Positions 49,596 through 59,734 of a DNA stretch of 64,000 nucleotides are shown here, piece after piece (the stretch's first letter is position 1; each line of letters starts with the position of its first letter). The DNA comes from Manduca sexta (taxonomy: Eukaryota > Arthropoda > Insecta > Lepidoptera > Sphingidae). Location of the stretch: the NCBI RefSeq assembly GCF_014839805.1, contig NC_051131.1, forward strand, positions 2,468,913 to 2,532,912, in the 5' to 3' direction. The notes under the pieces were generated by a model. The model ran no database searches, was not told the DNA's origin, and saw only the letters and a program-made list of their open reading frames with translations. Made by a program: the position numbers and the translations under genes.

Positions 49596-50049
49596 CCCGC
49601 TCGACCACCCTAAGGGTGAAAATAACTTGGCAAAAATGTTTTACTACGTTTGGGAGGTGGGGCTTGGGATCAATTGCATAGATCGATATTAGTCGTTGGC
49701 CTGCTGGCTACTTGCAATGACATTACGTAACACCACTGAACCGCTGCTGAGTGTATAATAGAAAACTAAATTAAAATAGATGCGCGCACGTCTATGCTAT
49801 GACGATAATTCCTATACTTGTAAGATGCATATCGTCGGCTTAAAGAATGTAATAACAAAAGTTTTATAGTTTGGAGACAATCGCGATTTACAGTGTTTTT
49901 ATTGTTGAATTTTTGGCATTATCTATTAATAAATGAGAAACGACATTACGTTAGTTATTTTATATTATATTATGTGTCTGATTACCTTCTTTTTATGTTT
50001 TAACAAACCAAAATTTATGTTGTATTCAAAAAATATTAATTTTAAACCA

Positions 50050-50330
50050 ATTTCTGTCATATATTTTGTCACAACTGTATTTTGTAAGTAAATTATGATT
50101 AGCTACTTTTTTAAGCCGTTTTGTTTTAGTTTTTGGTCTCTTTGAACCCATAGTCTATAATTACTTTATTAAATAAATTTAATGGCTGCATATTATGATT
50201 GAATTTTGAATCGTAAAAATAAAACAGTTCAGTTTATTCAATTCGTTCAGTTTTTTCGATTCATATTATAATCATAAATCATAGTTAATAGATTTCATTA
50301 TTTGAATTATTATGTTGTTTAATTTCAAAA
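50050..50330 (+). repeat. Copy D of an AT-rich repeat shared with 55.2-55.6 kb
   Basis: The segment from TTTAATGGCTGCATATTATG through ACAGTTCAGTTTATTCAATT to ATAATCATAAATCATAGTTA aligns, with moderate divergence, to 55380-55570 in the same orientation. No coding capacity. Confidence 0.65.
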
Positions 50331-50377
50331 ACTTAGACGATAACATTTTATTCCAATCTCTGTATTTACAAATATGT

Positions 50378-50400
50378 AATAATAATAATAATAATAATAA
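50378..50400. repeat. (TAA)n microsatellite, LINE target
   Basis: About eight TAA units lie directly before the Dong-like element. It continues after the element at 54752 as the tail of a SINE. Confidence 0.9.
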
Positions 50401-50473
50401 CCCCCCCAAGGGATCACCTTGTCGCGGTGGGGGGGCTTACGGGTACTGGGTACCCTGGCTTCTGCAATGGTTT
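50401..50473 (+). ncRNA. Candidate HDV-like self-cleaving ribozyme at the LINE 5' end
   Basis: The first 73 nt fit the nested double-pseudoknot order of HDV-type ribozymes. P1 is 50401-50407 with 50429-50435 (7 bp), and P3 is 50416-50418 with 50426-50428, closing the 7-nt loop UUGUCGC. A single G-C P1.1 is possible (50421-50436), and P4 is 50441-50446 with 50450-50455 (6 bp). A candidate catalytic C at 50465 is followed by AA. P2 (50411-50415 with 50469-50473) is weak, with three G-U pairs. Cleavage would fall exactly at the (TAA)n/element border. Such ribozymes are established for R2 and several other LINEs. The fold is hand-drawn. Confidence 0.5.
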
Positions 50474-50549
50474 AACATCTTACCACTCACAATATACACC
50501 TATACACCTATCCAACCAACGATCCCAAACCCACTCTGTGGAGAAAAAT

Positions 50550-53500
50550 ATGGAGAGTCAAACTAAAAGATATAATTTGCGGCCGCTGCCCGGGGGTCGC
50601 CGGGGCGCGGAGCCACCGCTGGATGCCTCAGTATGCGAACCGTTGGCGACGGGGGACTGAACAGGCGGGTTCCCCTCGAAAAATGTACTACAGCCGACTC
50701 ATCATCATCTTCACCTCCATCCATTTCACCCTCTGACCGTTCACTCTTTTCAAACATCCCATCACCATCATCAACTCATAGCTTATTCCGATCTCCTAAT
50801 TCATCACCATCTTCAAGTTATTCAACCAGATCAAAACGGTCAACAACTGTTGTGCAGGAAGCATACGCCGCCAATCCTGTACCCACTGCTGGCCCGTCAT
50901 ATTGTGTGCGAAAAAAATGGACTGAAGACATGAACCGATATATATGGCACACATACTTAACAATCACAAAGTGTGAGACAGTCCTGATGAATAATTACCT
51001 TGAACCGCTTCATTATCAATTTGATCATAAATACCCAGAAATGCAAGTATCTCGACAACGTGTAGGCGACCAAAGGCGAGCAATCTTAAGAAGAAAATTA
51101 TTATCGAAGGGAAGTAAGCGAACATACACAAATTGACAGACAATCATTCAGCCACAATTCAAGCGAATCCGTAGCCTTATCACACACACAGCATAAAAAT
51201 TCTAGAATGAAATGGTCAAATGATATTAATGACGAAATCATAGTTTGTTATTTTGAGGTGACAGAACTGGAATCAAATAAAACCGGTTATAGACAAAAGC
51301 TTTATAACCTATTTAAAGAAAAACACCCACATCTCTCACATCTTACACAACAAAGAATCGCAGACCAACGAAGATTGTTATTCAATAATAAGACACACGC
51401 GAGTAGAATTCAGGAATTAAAAAGACAAGTAGAATTAAAACTTGGTGGTAACAGCAATATATACCAAACTCCTGTAGAGCAAAATTTTGTTACATCTGAT
51501 AACTTACAACAAATCTTACCTACAGCCACTGAAACTGAAGTTACAATAGACTCAACATTAACACAACCCGACACGCATTTAGTTGTTGACAATTTACCTA
51601 TAAATAATCAAAATAATTTAAATCGAATGATAGGGCACGACATAGATATTAATTTAATTGAAACAGAATTCAACACAGCAATATCACGATTCACCGCCAC
51701 TGATCCAGAAGAAAGGCCTTATATTCCAAAACAGAAAACATCACGCAAATTATCCCAAACAATCCAATACCTTAATAGTACAGTGCTGCCAAAACACCTC
51801 AACCACGATTTAGATTTTATGTCATTGCATACAATGATTTATGCGGCAGCTTTCACAGCGGCTGTCTGCAATGGTACCAAGATTAATTCGGAAACAAATA
51901 TAGAGAAGAGAGGTTATAAAAAGGCTAGGTGGCAAAGAAGAATTGAACTTCGAATAGATAAATACAGTAGAAATAGGTAGACTTACTCAATACATGTTAG
52001 GAAATAGGACTCGAAAAATCATAAAAACTGTAGAAGAAATTAAAACAAAATATAAAAACCACTCACAACACGAAGAACCCAACACAGAGCCACAACATTT
52101 TTTGGACACATTGAAACAGAAATTAAACGCAGCATCAACCCGACTAAAAAAATATCTTACCTACACAAAACATAAACAACAGAACTCAAATTTTAACAAT
52201 AATGAAAAATCATTTTATAGAACTTTAGGTAAAAACGAACAAAATAATTCTGACGACTCTACACAATATCCAGTACCAGAGCATTTACAACAATTTTGGG
52301 CAAATATATGGGAAGATCGCGTACAAGACAACGCAAATACTGATTGGTTACATAGTGGACCAGATACAACAAGTATAAATCAAATGATTTTTGAAATTAT
52401 TTCTATAGAAGCGTTGACTAAAGTAATAAACCGCACACATAATTGGAAAGCACCGGGGACTGATAATATACACAATTATTGGTACAAAAAATTGACATGC
52501 ATTCACCCATACATTCATTATCATATTACCCAATTCTTACAGGCACCAATACAATACCAAAATTCATAACCCATGGAATCACGTATATGTTACCAAAAGG
52601 CCCAGACTTAAAAAACCCAGCTAATTATCGACCTATTACATGTTTACCAACCATATACAAAATCATAACCGGATACATTAGTGACATTATTTATCAACAC
52701 CTAGATGAACACAAAATACTAACAGAACAACAAAAAGGTTGTAAAAAAATAGTCAAGGATGCAAAGAACAACTAACGATAGACTCTGTAATTATGAAACA
52801 AGCACAAATAAAAAATAGAAACATTCACACAGTGTACATCGACTACCAGAAGGCGTTTGATTCAGTACCTCATAGTTGGTTGATTCATGTGTTAGAACGG
52901 TACAAAATTCACCCTCAAATAATAGAATTCCTCAAATCGATTATGGCTCACTGGACAACGAAATTAAAACCAAATATAAACAATACAACTACAACTACAG
53001 ATCCGATTAAAATACAAAGAGGCATTTTCCAAGGAGATGCGCTCAGTCCCTTATGGTTTTGCATGGCCCTCAACCCCTTGTCCGAATTGCTCAATAATAC
53101 CGGTATAGGATTTAAATTAAAACACGAAAACTCACACTATATTATCTCCCATTTAATGTATATGTATGATATTAAAATCTATGCTTCCAACAACAGCGAA
53201 CTTACGAAACTAGCGGATATCACACAATTATTCTCTGCTGACATACAAATGCGGTTTGGGGTTGATAAATGTAAAGTCCACTCCATCAGTCATGGTAAAA
53301 CAATACAAAATACTTACATTCTAGATACGGGTGAAACAATTGAGCCCATGGATGAACACGCTACATACAAATATCTAGGTTTCCATCAGTCTAAACATAT
53401 ACTTCAGAAACGAGCTAAATCAGAAATCACTAAGAAATTTAAACTTAGACTAAATCAAAACTTAAGAACACAATTAAATTCTGGCAATATTATTAAGGCT

Positions 53501-54649
53501 ATTAACACTTACGCTATACCAACTCTTACATATTCATTCGGAATTATACGCTGGTTCCAATCAGATCTCACAAAGTTACAACGGATTATTAATACACACC
53601 TAACCACATATAGAGAACATCACCCCAAATCCTGTATACAACGACTTACTTTGCCACGCAGAAATGGCGGCAGAGGAGTAATTGATATACGCAACGTACA
53701 CAATAGCCTGATTACTAAACTACGACACTATTTTCACTGGAAAGCTGAGCATACACAACTTCATAAACACGTTACCGATATAGATAAAAACCTAACGCCA
53801 CTTAACTTACACAATAAAAGCACTGAATCCCATCATCACATCACCACTGCACAACACAAGGCAGACATATGGCTTCAAAAATCTCTACACGGGAGGCACC
53901 CAGCCGATCTGAGCCAAACACACGTCGACAAAGTAGCGTCGAACGAGTGGCTGCGGCGTGGAGAACTGTTTCCAGAGACAGAAGCTTTTATGTGTGCTAT
54001 TCAGGACCAAATTATAAACACACGCAATTATCAGAAGCACATGCTCCGAATTCCTAACCTTACATCTGAACAGTGTCGACGTTGTTACAGTGCCTCGGAG
54101 ACGATACAGCATATAACCGGTGCTTGTAAATCAATCGCACAGACTGATTATAAGCACCGACATGATCAAGTTGCCGCTATCATTCACCAACATTTAGCAT
54201 TCAACCACTCACTTATCACACACAAAACCGCATATTATAAATATAAACCCACATCAATATTAGAATCTGCAAATCATAAGTTATACTGAGATCGAACAAT
54301 TATTACTGATAAAACAATACACTATAACAGACCGGATATCTTATTCTACGATAAAACTAATAGCACCATATACTTAATTGACATTGCTATACCTAACACC
54401 CACAACCTCGCATCTACATTCACAGAAAAAATTGCCAAATATGCCGACTTATCCATAGAACTCAAAACCAGTGGAAAGTAAACACAGTTAAAACTGTTCC
54501 TGTCATTCTTTCTTCTACAGTTGTCATACCTCACTCCCTACACACAAGTCTCCAATCCCTTGGAATGCATAAGCTCTCGTACATACTCCTCCCAAAAAGC
54601 AACAATTCTTAACACTTGCAGAATAGTTAGAAAATTTTTGTCCACATAG
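50550..54649 (+). pseudogene. Dong/R4-like LINE polyprotein, broken
   Basis: The likely start is ATG 50550 (MESQTKRYNLRPLPGGRR). A Ser/Pro-rich stretch and a first DNA-binding-like repeat (WTEDMNRYIW ... VSRQRVGDQRRAI) lie in the frame 50633-51136. A second repeat (KWSNDINDEIIVCYF ... QRIADQRRLLF) opens the frame 51207-51980. RT starts in 51994-52569 (NWKAPGTDNIHNYWY), passes through 52479-52775 (ITYMLPKGPDLKNPANYRPI) and continues in 52793-54289 with IDYQKAFDSVPHSW, RGIFQGDALSPLWF and an active site reading YMYD instead of YMDD. CRRC-x7-H-x4-C follows near 54070-54115. A TGA at 54287-54289, probably from Trp TGG, interrupts the frame before the endonuclease (NRPDILFYDKT ... YLIDIAIP). The coding region resumes after one or two more shifts and ends at TAG 54647-54649. 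Confidence 0.87.
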
Positions 54650-54751
54650 ATTGTTCACCAGTCATTTACAAACAACCATTTTTCGCTTGGCTAAAAAGCC
54701 CGCATTAAATGGATTTACCCCATTCGCATGGGAGAATAATGTTGTTAAGAT

Positions 54752-54873
54752 ATAATAATAATAATATCAGCCCTGTATTATATACTTGCCCACTGCTGAG
54801 CACGGGCCTCCTCTACTACTGAGAGGGATTAGGCCTTAGTCCACCACGCTGGCCTAGTGCGGATTGGTAGACC
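54752..54873 (-). mobile_element. SINE fragment (Metulj-like), split by the Dong-like LINE at its tail
   Basis: It starts with the TAA tail and TATCAGCCCTGTATTATATA, then runs to GGATTGGTAGACC and stops, so the tRNA-like head half is absent (5' truncation). The other half of its TAA tail is at 50378-50400, on the far side of the LINE. Confidence 0.88.
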
Positions 54874-55000
54874 TATTTTTATCTTAAATATGAATAGTTT
54901 TTTAGTTAATAACGAAATACCTTTTTTTCATCCAAATTTGAACTAGTTAACTTTTTGAAGTAGTTAATTGGACTATTTATCGGTATGCAACGATTATTAT

Positions 55001-55570
55001 TTATTGAATTTGAGGCGAGTTTAAAGATTTTATGTGTAGGCGGTAATTTGCTTTTATTAGAGTAATATTGAAAGGTCAATATTTTTCTTTGCTGCAGATG
55101 TTGTTTGAAAAATATAAATATTTCACATAAAAATGGTTTGTTAAAAAACGCATTTTTATGAATGTTTGTATTGTCGCCGGCCTTACGTGGACGCATTTAT
55201 CGTTAAACCGAGTAGTATATTGTTATGCTATTGAATTTAGAGGCATTTAAAGATTATAAGTTGATTGATGATGCGTTGATTTGAATTCTTATTTCAGTAA
55301 TATTCACAAGGCTAACATTTTATTGCTGCACATGTCCACTTTGTAAACTTTAGTTACTTTCTTTACCCAAATATTTAGTTTTCGCTCAGTTAAAACTCAA
55401 AGCCTATAATCAATTTACAGTTATTGAATTTATTATTGGATTTAATAGCTATATATTATGATTGAATTTTTAAATTGTAAAATTTACTTAAACAGTTCAG
55501 TTTATTTAATTTGTTCAATCATTCGCATAATCATAAATCATTGTTATTCATTTCATTATTAGAAATTGAT
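55001..55570 (+). repeat. Copies A and B of an unnamed AT-rich repeat
   Basis: Unit A (55001-55165) and unit B (55229-55370) both run TTGAATTT(G/A)AGGC..TTTAAAGATT, then AGTAATATT...AAGG.(T/C)AA.A and TTGCTGCA.ATGT, about 230-240 bp apart. B continues to 55570 with the part shared with 50050-50330. Inverted relatives are at 56795-57085. There is no open frame of note. Confidence 0.6.
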
Positions 55571-55574
55571 ATTT

Positions 55575-56309
55575 TTTCTCGAAATTCTTTATTCTTTTCT
55601 GAACATTTTATTGACTTTTTAAAGGACATATCCGCTTTTTGTATGGGCGCTGGGTTTTTCTTTCGAATAAATTCCAAACAACCTCAAACTTATTGAATAA
55701 TAATGTGCCAAAAAATTGTAACTTGGAGTCATTACAATAATAATTTTAGAGCCTTCATTTATAAGAAAAATAAGAAAGAAATGTCATGGCTGAGTAATTC
55801 ATACAAATCATTTCACGATTCGTCAAAAGATATAACTACCTGTTTTTTTTTTTGACATAAGTAAGTATTATTATTATCATTTGCGGATATAAAGGGAAAA
55901 TTAAAAAAAATAAGAAAATTGACAAACATGTTATTCGCAGTAATTATTTTCAGAGATAACTAAACAAGATTTTTGATTACTTAACTTTTTTTGGGATGCC
56001 TTCCAAATGTAATGACATTTACATTTGCAAAGGGTTCATTTTAAGTGTAATATTTAAATTAAATAAAATTTTTAATATCTCACAATCAAATCTTTCAAAT
56101 AAAATGATTTATTTCAATAGGCTCGTTTTGTGAACCAGTCGATGAGGCTCACGCACACATCGCTACGCTATATATTATCGAAAGTTAAAATATAATATAG
56201 CAGATAATATATTTGCAATAGCAACAAATAATGAGATACACATGTAAAATGAAATTTCGTAGAAAGGCCATGTAAATAAAACACATTTTTTGTTACTTCA
56301 GTGATATGA
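55575..56309. other. Stretch without recognised features
   Basis: AT-rich; no gene or repeat recognised. Confidence 0.4.
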
Positions 56310-56435
56310 TTTATTTGTATTCATTACAAGTTTGACACGCTGAGCAGGCAGGTTGAGTTGAGGGTGTGCACTGGATCGGTCAGCGATGGAGCTCTCATCC
56401 GCATCCTAGTGTATCCATCGAGAGACGGTGGTTCT
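56310..56435 (-). other. Possible terminal exon of an unidentified gene
   Basis: On the minus strand an acceptor-like TTTAATTGTATTACAG precedes 56435. From there one phase stays open for 36 codons, starting EPPSLDGYTRMRMRAPSLTD and ending in TAA at 56324-56326. The signal AATAAA follows at 56310-56315. The patch is richer in GC than its surroundings. I do not recognise the peptide and see no clear upstream exon with matching phase, so a repeat-derived or chance frame is a real alternative. Confidence 0.3.
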
Positions 56436-56794
56436 CTGTAATACAATTAAATTATATATTAATTACTAAAATCTATTATTATAATAATATTTTAACGTAA
56501 TGACTGCAGTGCCAACACAGTAAAATTTATATGGGAGCAGAACGCCTGTGCGGTCGACACAAAATACGTGGGTTAAGTACGAAATAATCCATATTAAGTA
56601 AAAAAAAAATCTGATCTATTTTCCATAATTGCACACATTTTATTGAGATAAAAATCCCAAATTGCATTCTATCGGATTGTAATTCTACTTTAATTTAAGT
56701 GCTACATATTATGTTGTTATAAAAGAAACAATAATAACAGAAACCTCTGGGTAGAACTTAAACGTCTATAAACGGATCTTACAAATGCGCCGAC

Positions 56795-57085
56795 ATAGTT
56801 GATTACTCTAGTAAAAAATCATATCACTTAAAATCTTTAAACTCATCTAAATTCAATAAAGAATGGACGCCGCTTTCCAATAAAGACGTCGACGTGGAAC
56901 CGGGGTTAATAAAACATAAAAAATTTCGTGCTCTAACAAAGACCCTTTTTATGTGAAATATTTACACTTTTTAAACTGCACATGTGCAGCAATAAAAGTG
57001 TTGGCCTTGCAATATTACTGTAATAAAACCAAATTACCGCCTATACATAAATTATTTAAACTCGTCTATATTTTTGGCATCAAAT
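56795..57085 (-). repeat. Copies C of the unnamed AT-rich repeat, inverted
   Basis: Read on the minus strand, 56915-57085 matches unit A closely (TAGGCGGTAATTTGGTTTTA, TTATTGCTGCACATGTGCAG, AAATATTTCACATAAAAA). 56795-56860 matches the start of the next unit (TTGAATTTAGATGAGTTTAA). Two head-to-tail units are thus present in inverted orientation to A and B. Confidence 0.65.
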
Positions 57086-57089
57086 AATA

Positions 57090-57889
57090 ATTATTAATAA
57101 TGGGGATAGAATTTCGGGCGTTGTGACTTTTTTAAATTGGAAATTTTCTCCTTATCTCTTAAATATTAATATTTTTTAAGTTATCAAAGAACCTCTTTAT
57201 CCTCTTAATAACAATTGTATTTTTTAAGTGCCAATGAACACTAAAGATTATTTTTCAAGACGACATCCCAAATCGAATGAGCTATCACTCATATGTTTTG
57301 GTATACATAAATTGACACCTTTTTGAGCTTATTGACTGGACTGGAAAAGGCTTACCGGCCTGTCATAATATCTTCCCAACATTAAACTAGTGATTACTAT
57401 TAAAACTCGACGGTAAAAGTCACGCTAAATGCTACTGCTGTTTTAATATCAAAAACTCTGAATTCTTAACTGAAGTCTAGAAAAGATAGGTAACACCTAT
57501 AACTATAGTGAGCATACCCGCCGAAGTAGTTTATTTTTGGATTGAGTACTTTTTAGTTTTTCAATTATACTTTTAAATATTTTTACATTACATTATACGT
57601 AAAGCAACTTAAATAACATACTACAAAGATTACTATAAGTTTGATTAATAGCACTATGTTAATTTTTTGGCAAAAAAAAACACACCAAAGACAGTAATCA
57701 TATTTGACCCTACGATAGATAGGATAACTTAAGGATTAATATAAAATATAATAAGTAGCATATTGAAGTCTGTTTTACACAATTAAAGGTATAAGTATTC
57801 ATCAAAACTCAATAATATTATAATTACTTATATTTAAAAGAGCTTAAAAGGAGGTGGTTTATATTGGCTTTAAATATAATTAATGATAA
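57090..57889. other. Stretch without recognised features
   Basis: AT-rich; nothing recognised. Confidence 0.4.
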
Positions 57890-58222
57890 GCGGCGATAGC
57901 CTAGTTGGTTGTAGAACGGTCTGCCGAGACGAATGTCCGCAGGTTCAAATCCCAAGGGCACACACCTCTGATTTTTCTAAAAAATTATGTGTGTATTCTT
58001 TGTGAATTATCGCTTGCTTTACCGGTGAAGGAAAACATCGTGAGGAAACCTGCATACCTGAGAAGTTCTCTATAGGAATTTCGAGGGTGTGTGAAGTCTA
58101 CCAACCCGCACTAGGCCAGCGTGGTGGACTTAAGGCCTAATCCCTCTCAATAGTAGAGGAGGCCCGTGCTCAGCAGTGGGCAAGTATATAATACAGGGCT
58201 GATATTATTATTATTATTATTA
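57890..58222 (+). mobile_element. tRNA-derived SINE (Metulj-like), full length
   Basis: The head GCGGCGATAGCCTAGTTGG, B box GGTTCAAATCCC, full body and (ATT)n tail to about 58222 are well preserved. Both Pol III boxes look usable. Confidence 0.9.
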
Positions 58223-59169
58223 ATTATAATGACCAATAATTTAAAAAAAGCCATAAACCACGATTTTCTCAAAACGAAAATATTAATTATTAGTTCTCTG
58301 CGCTGACGATCTTTTTCCCACGCATATTAACGTCTACTAGTTAAAATTAATATTAAAATATTTATCGTGTATAGTATGACTGATTTACTTACCGTAAGAT
58401 TTAATTCACGGAATATATAATCCATGGTGCAGTAGTCACAGGACAGGTCGACGACTAAGGAATCAAGCTTCCAGTAAACGAACATAAGTCTACGTAGTAG
58501 CAAGATATCGATGGCCGTAAACGAAAAAATAATTGTGAGCAAAATGTTACTCAATAGTTGCGTGCGCGTCGTCAATCAGTAAAATACAACTGTAGTAAAC
58601 AATAAGAGTTATCTGCTGTTCCTTTCGCACATCTCCAAAACTGTCGTAATTGGTGAAATATGAGACAGGGGCGTGTCTAAATATCTCGGGACATTAGACC
58701 GGTCAAGCAAAATGTATTTGGAAGTGTACTAGCAGGAACTTGGCCGATTGTACATAAAACTGTTTTAGTATCCAAACACAGCATGAGTATAAATAGGTAT
58801 AGCGTAGGAACCAAGGCTCCGCTGACGGCTGTCGAAAACAATTCGACGCTTAACGTTACTCCAAACTAATCCAATTCCAATTATTTTGATAACTTATTGA
58901 AACCAACTTGATCTTCTTGTGGAGCGTCGATTTGGTTTCCCGTCGAAACGTAATTACTTCGCTATTTTTAGAACAAATTGTGTTTTCGAGTAGTCTATGC
59001 AAGCCGGTAGAGTATTTTAGTAGTAGTTGTTGTAGTATCAATAAAAGAGAGGCAAAAATTTACTTTAAACCTCACTAGGAGAATTTACTATTGGCCTACT
59101 TAAAAGAAACTGCAGTACTGGTTATAGGGTGCGTAGGATGGTGGTCGATTCGAGTCCCAGGTCCCAGGG
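58223..59169. other. Stretch without recognised genes
   Basis: An 82-codon frame on the minus strand at 58327-58575 contains a donor-like ACG|GTAAGT near 58391, but it opens at TTG right after a stop and its phase does not fit the possible exon at 56.4 kb. I do not call a gene. Confidence 0.4.
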
Positions 59170-59605
59170 TGTCGATAAATAATTGTACCACTGAATACAC
59201 ACAACTATATTTTATTGTCAGAAGGAGTTAAGCACAAGCACAGAAGAATGAGTGTAGAAAGTTCAAAGCACAGAAGAGAAGAATAGAGTTAAGTTACACG
59301 AAGCACAGAATTATAGCGTAGCACAGCACAAAAGTCATAAAAAGTAGATAGTCAGTAATAGCACTAAGAAACAGTCCAGTATAGAAAGTACAGACTAGAA
59401 GTAGCGAGACAATAAGCAGGACACGCAAGCAAAAGTAATAGCTAGCGGCGAACGTCACGTTAGCGCACGGCACAGTTCTCGATTCGAGACTGTTCGGGAG
59501 GCGAGGGCCCCGTAGCTTCGATAGCGCGCGGGCGCACCGACCGGCCACTGCTACGTCACCTATTGTCCGAGCGACAGAGCCGGTTTTTGTTCTCGGGTCC
59601 ATTGT
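59170..59605 (-). mobile_element. Possible solo LTR (minus strand)
   Basis: On the minus strand a GC-rich, promoter-like part (59455-59600) is followed by a pyrimidine-rich transcript-like part with repeated TTCTGTGCTT-type motifs (59225-59330). Then come GACAATAAAATATAG (polyadenylation signal near 59205-59219), a GT-rich piece and a final ...TATCGACA at 59170. That order resembles U3-R-U5 ending in CA. I could not place the 5' TG end or a target duplication, and no second copy is in the window. Confidence 0.3.
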
Positions 59606-59693
59606 ACGTCGTCTACATTTTATCCGTCATTAACTTGTGTAGAATGACGTGTGAATATAATTATTTTAGGTGGAATAGGTGTGCGTATATATA

Positions 59694-59696
<3 letters not shown>

Positions 59697-59731
<35 letters not shown>
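59697..59731. repeat. (GT)n microsatellite
   Basis: About 16 uninterrupted GT units. Confidence 0.95.

Positions 59732-59734
<3 letters not shown>

Larger units (their letters stand above)
50401..54751 (+). mobile_element. Dong/R4-like LINE (restriction-like endonuclease type) in a TAA repeat
   Basis: The element begins exactly after (TAA)n and ends at ATAATAATAAT near 54752. It encodes one long ORF type with N-terminal DNA-binding repeats, RT, a Cys/His motif and a C-terminal PD...D endonuclease, the layout of early-branching R2/R4-type LINEs. Dong of Bombyx mori is known to insert in TAA repeats, so target and structure agree. The copy is full length but dead: several frameshifts, an RT active-site change and a nonsense mutation. 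Confidence 0.85.

Noticed and set aside
58327..58575. 82-codon minus-strand frame with a GTAAGT donor-like site
   Set aside because: It has no ATG, follows a stop directly, and its phase does not join to the possible exon at 56.4 kb. GTAAGT is expected by chance many times in 64 kb.
59294..59602. 102-codon minus-strand frame with a hydrophobic end
   Set aside because: It coincides with the LTR-like promoter and pyrimidine-rich tract, which produces Leu/Phe/Val codons without selection.
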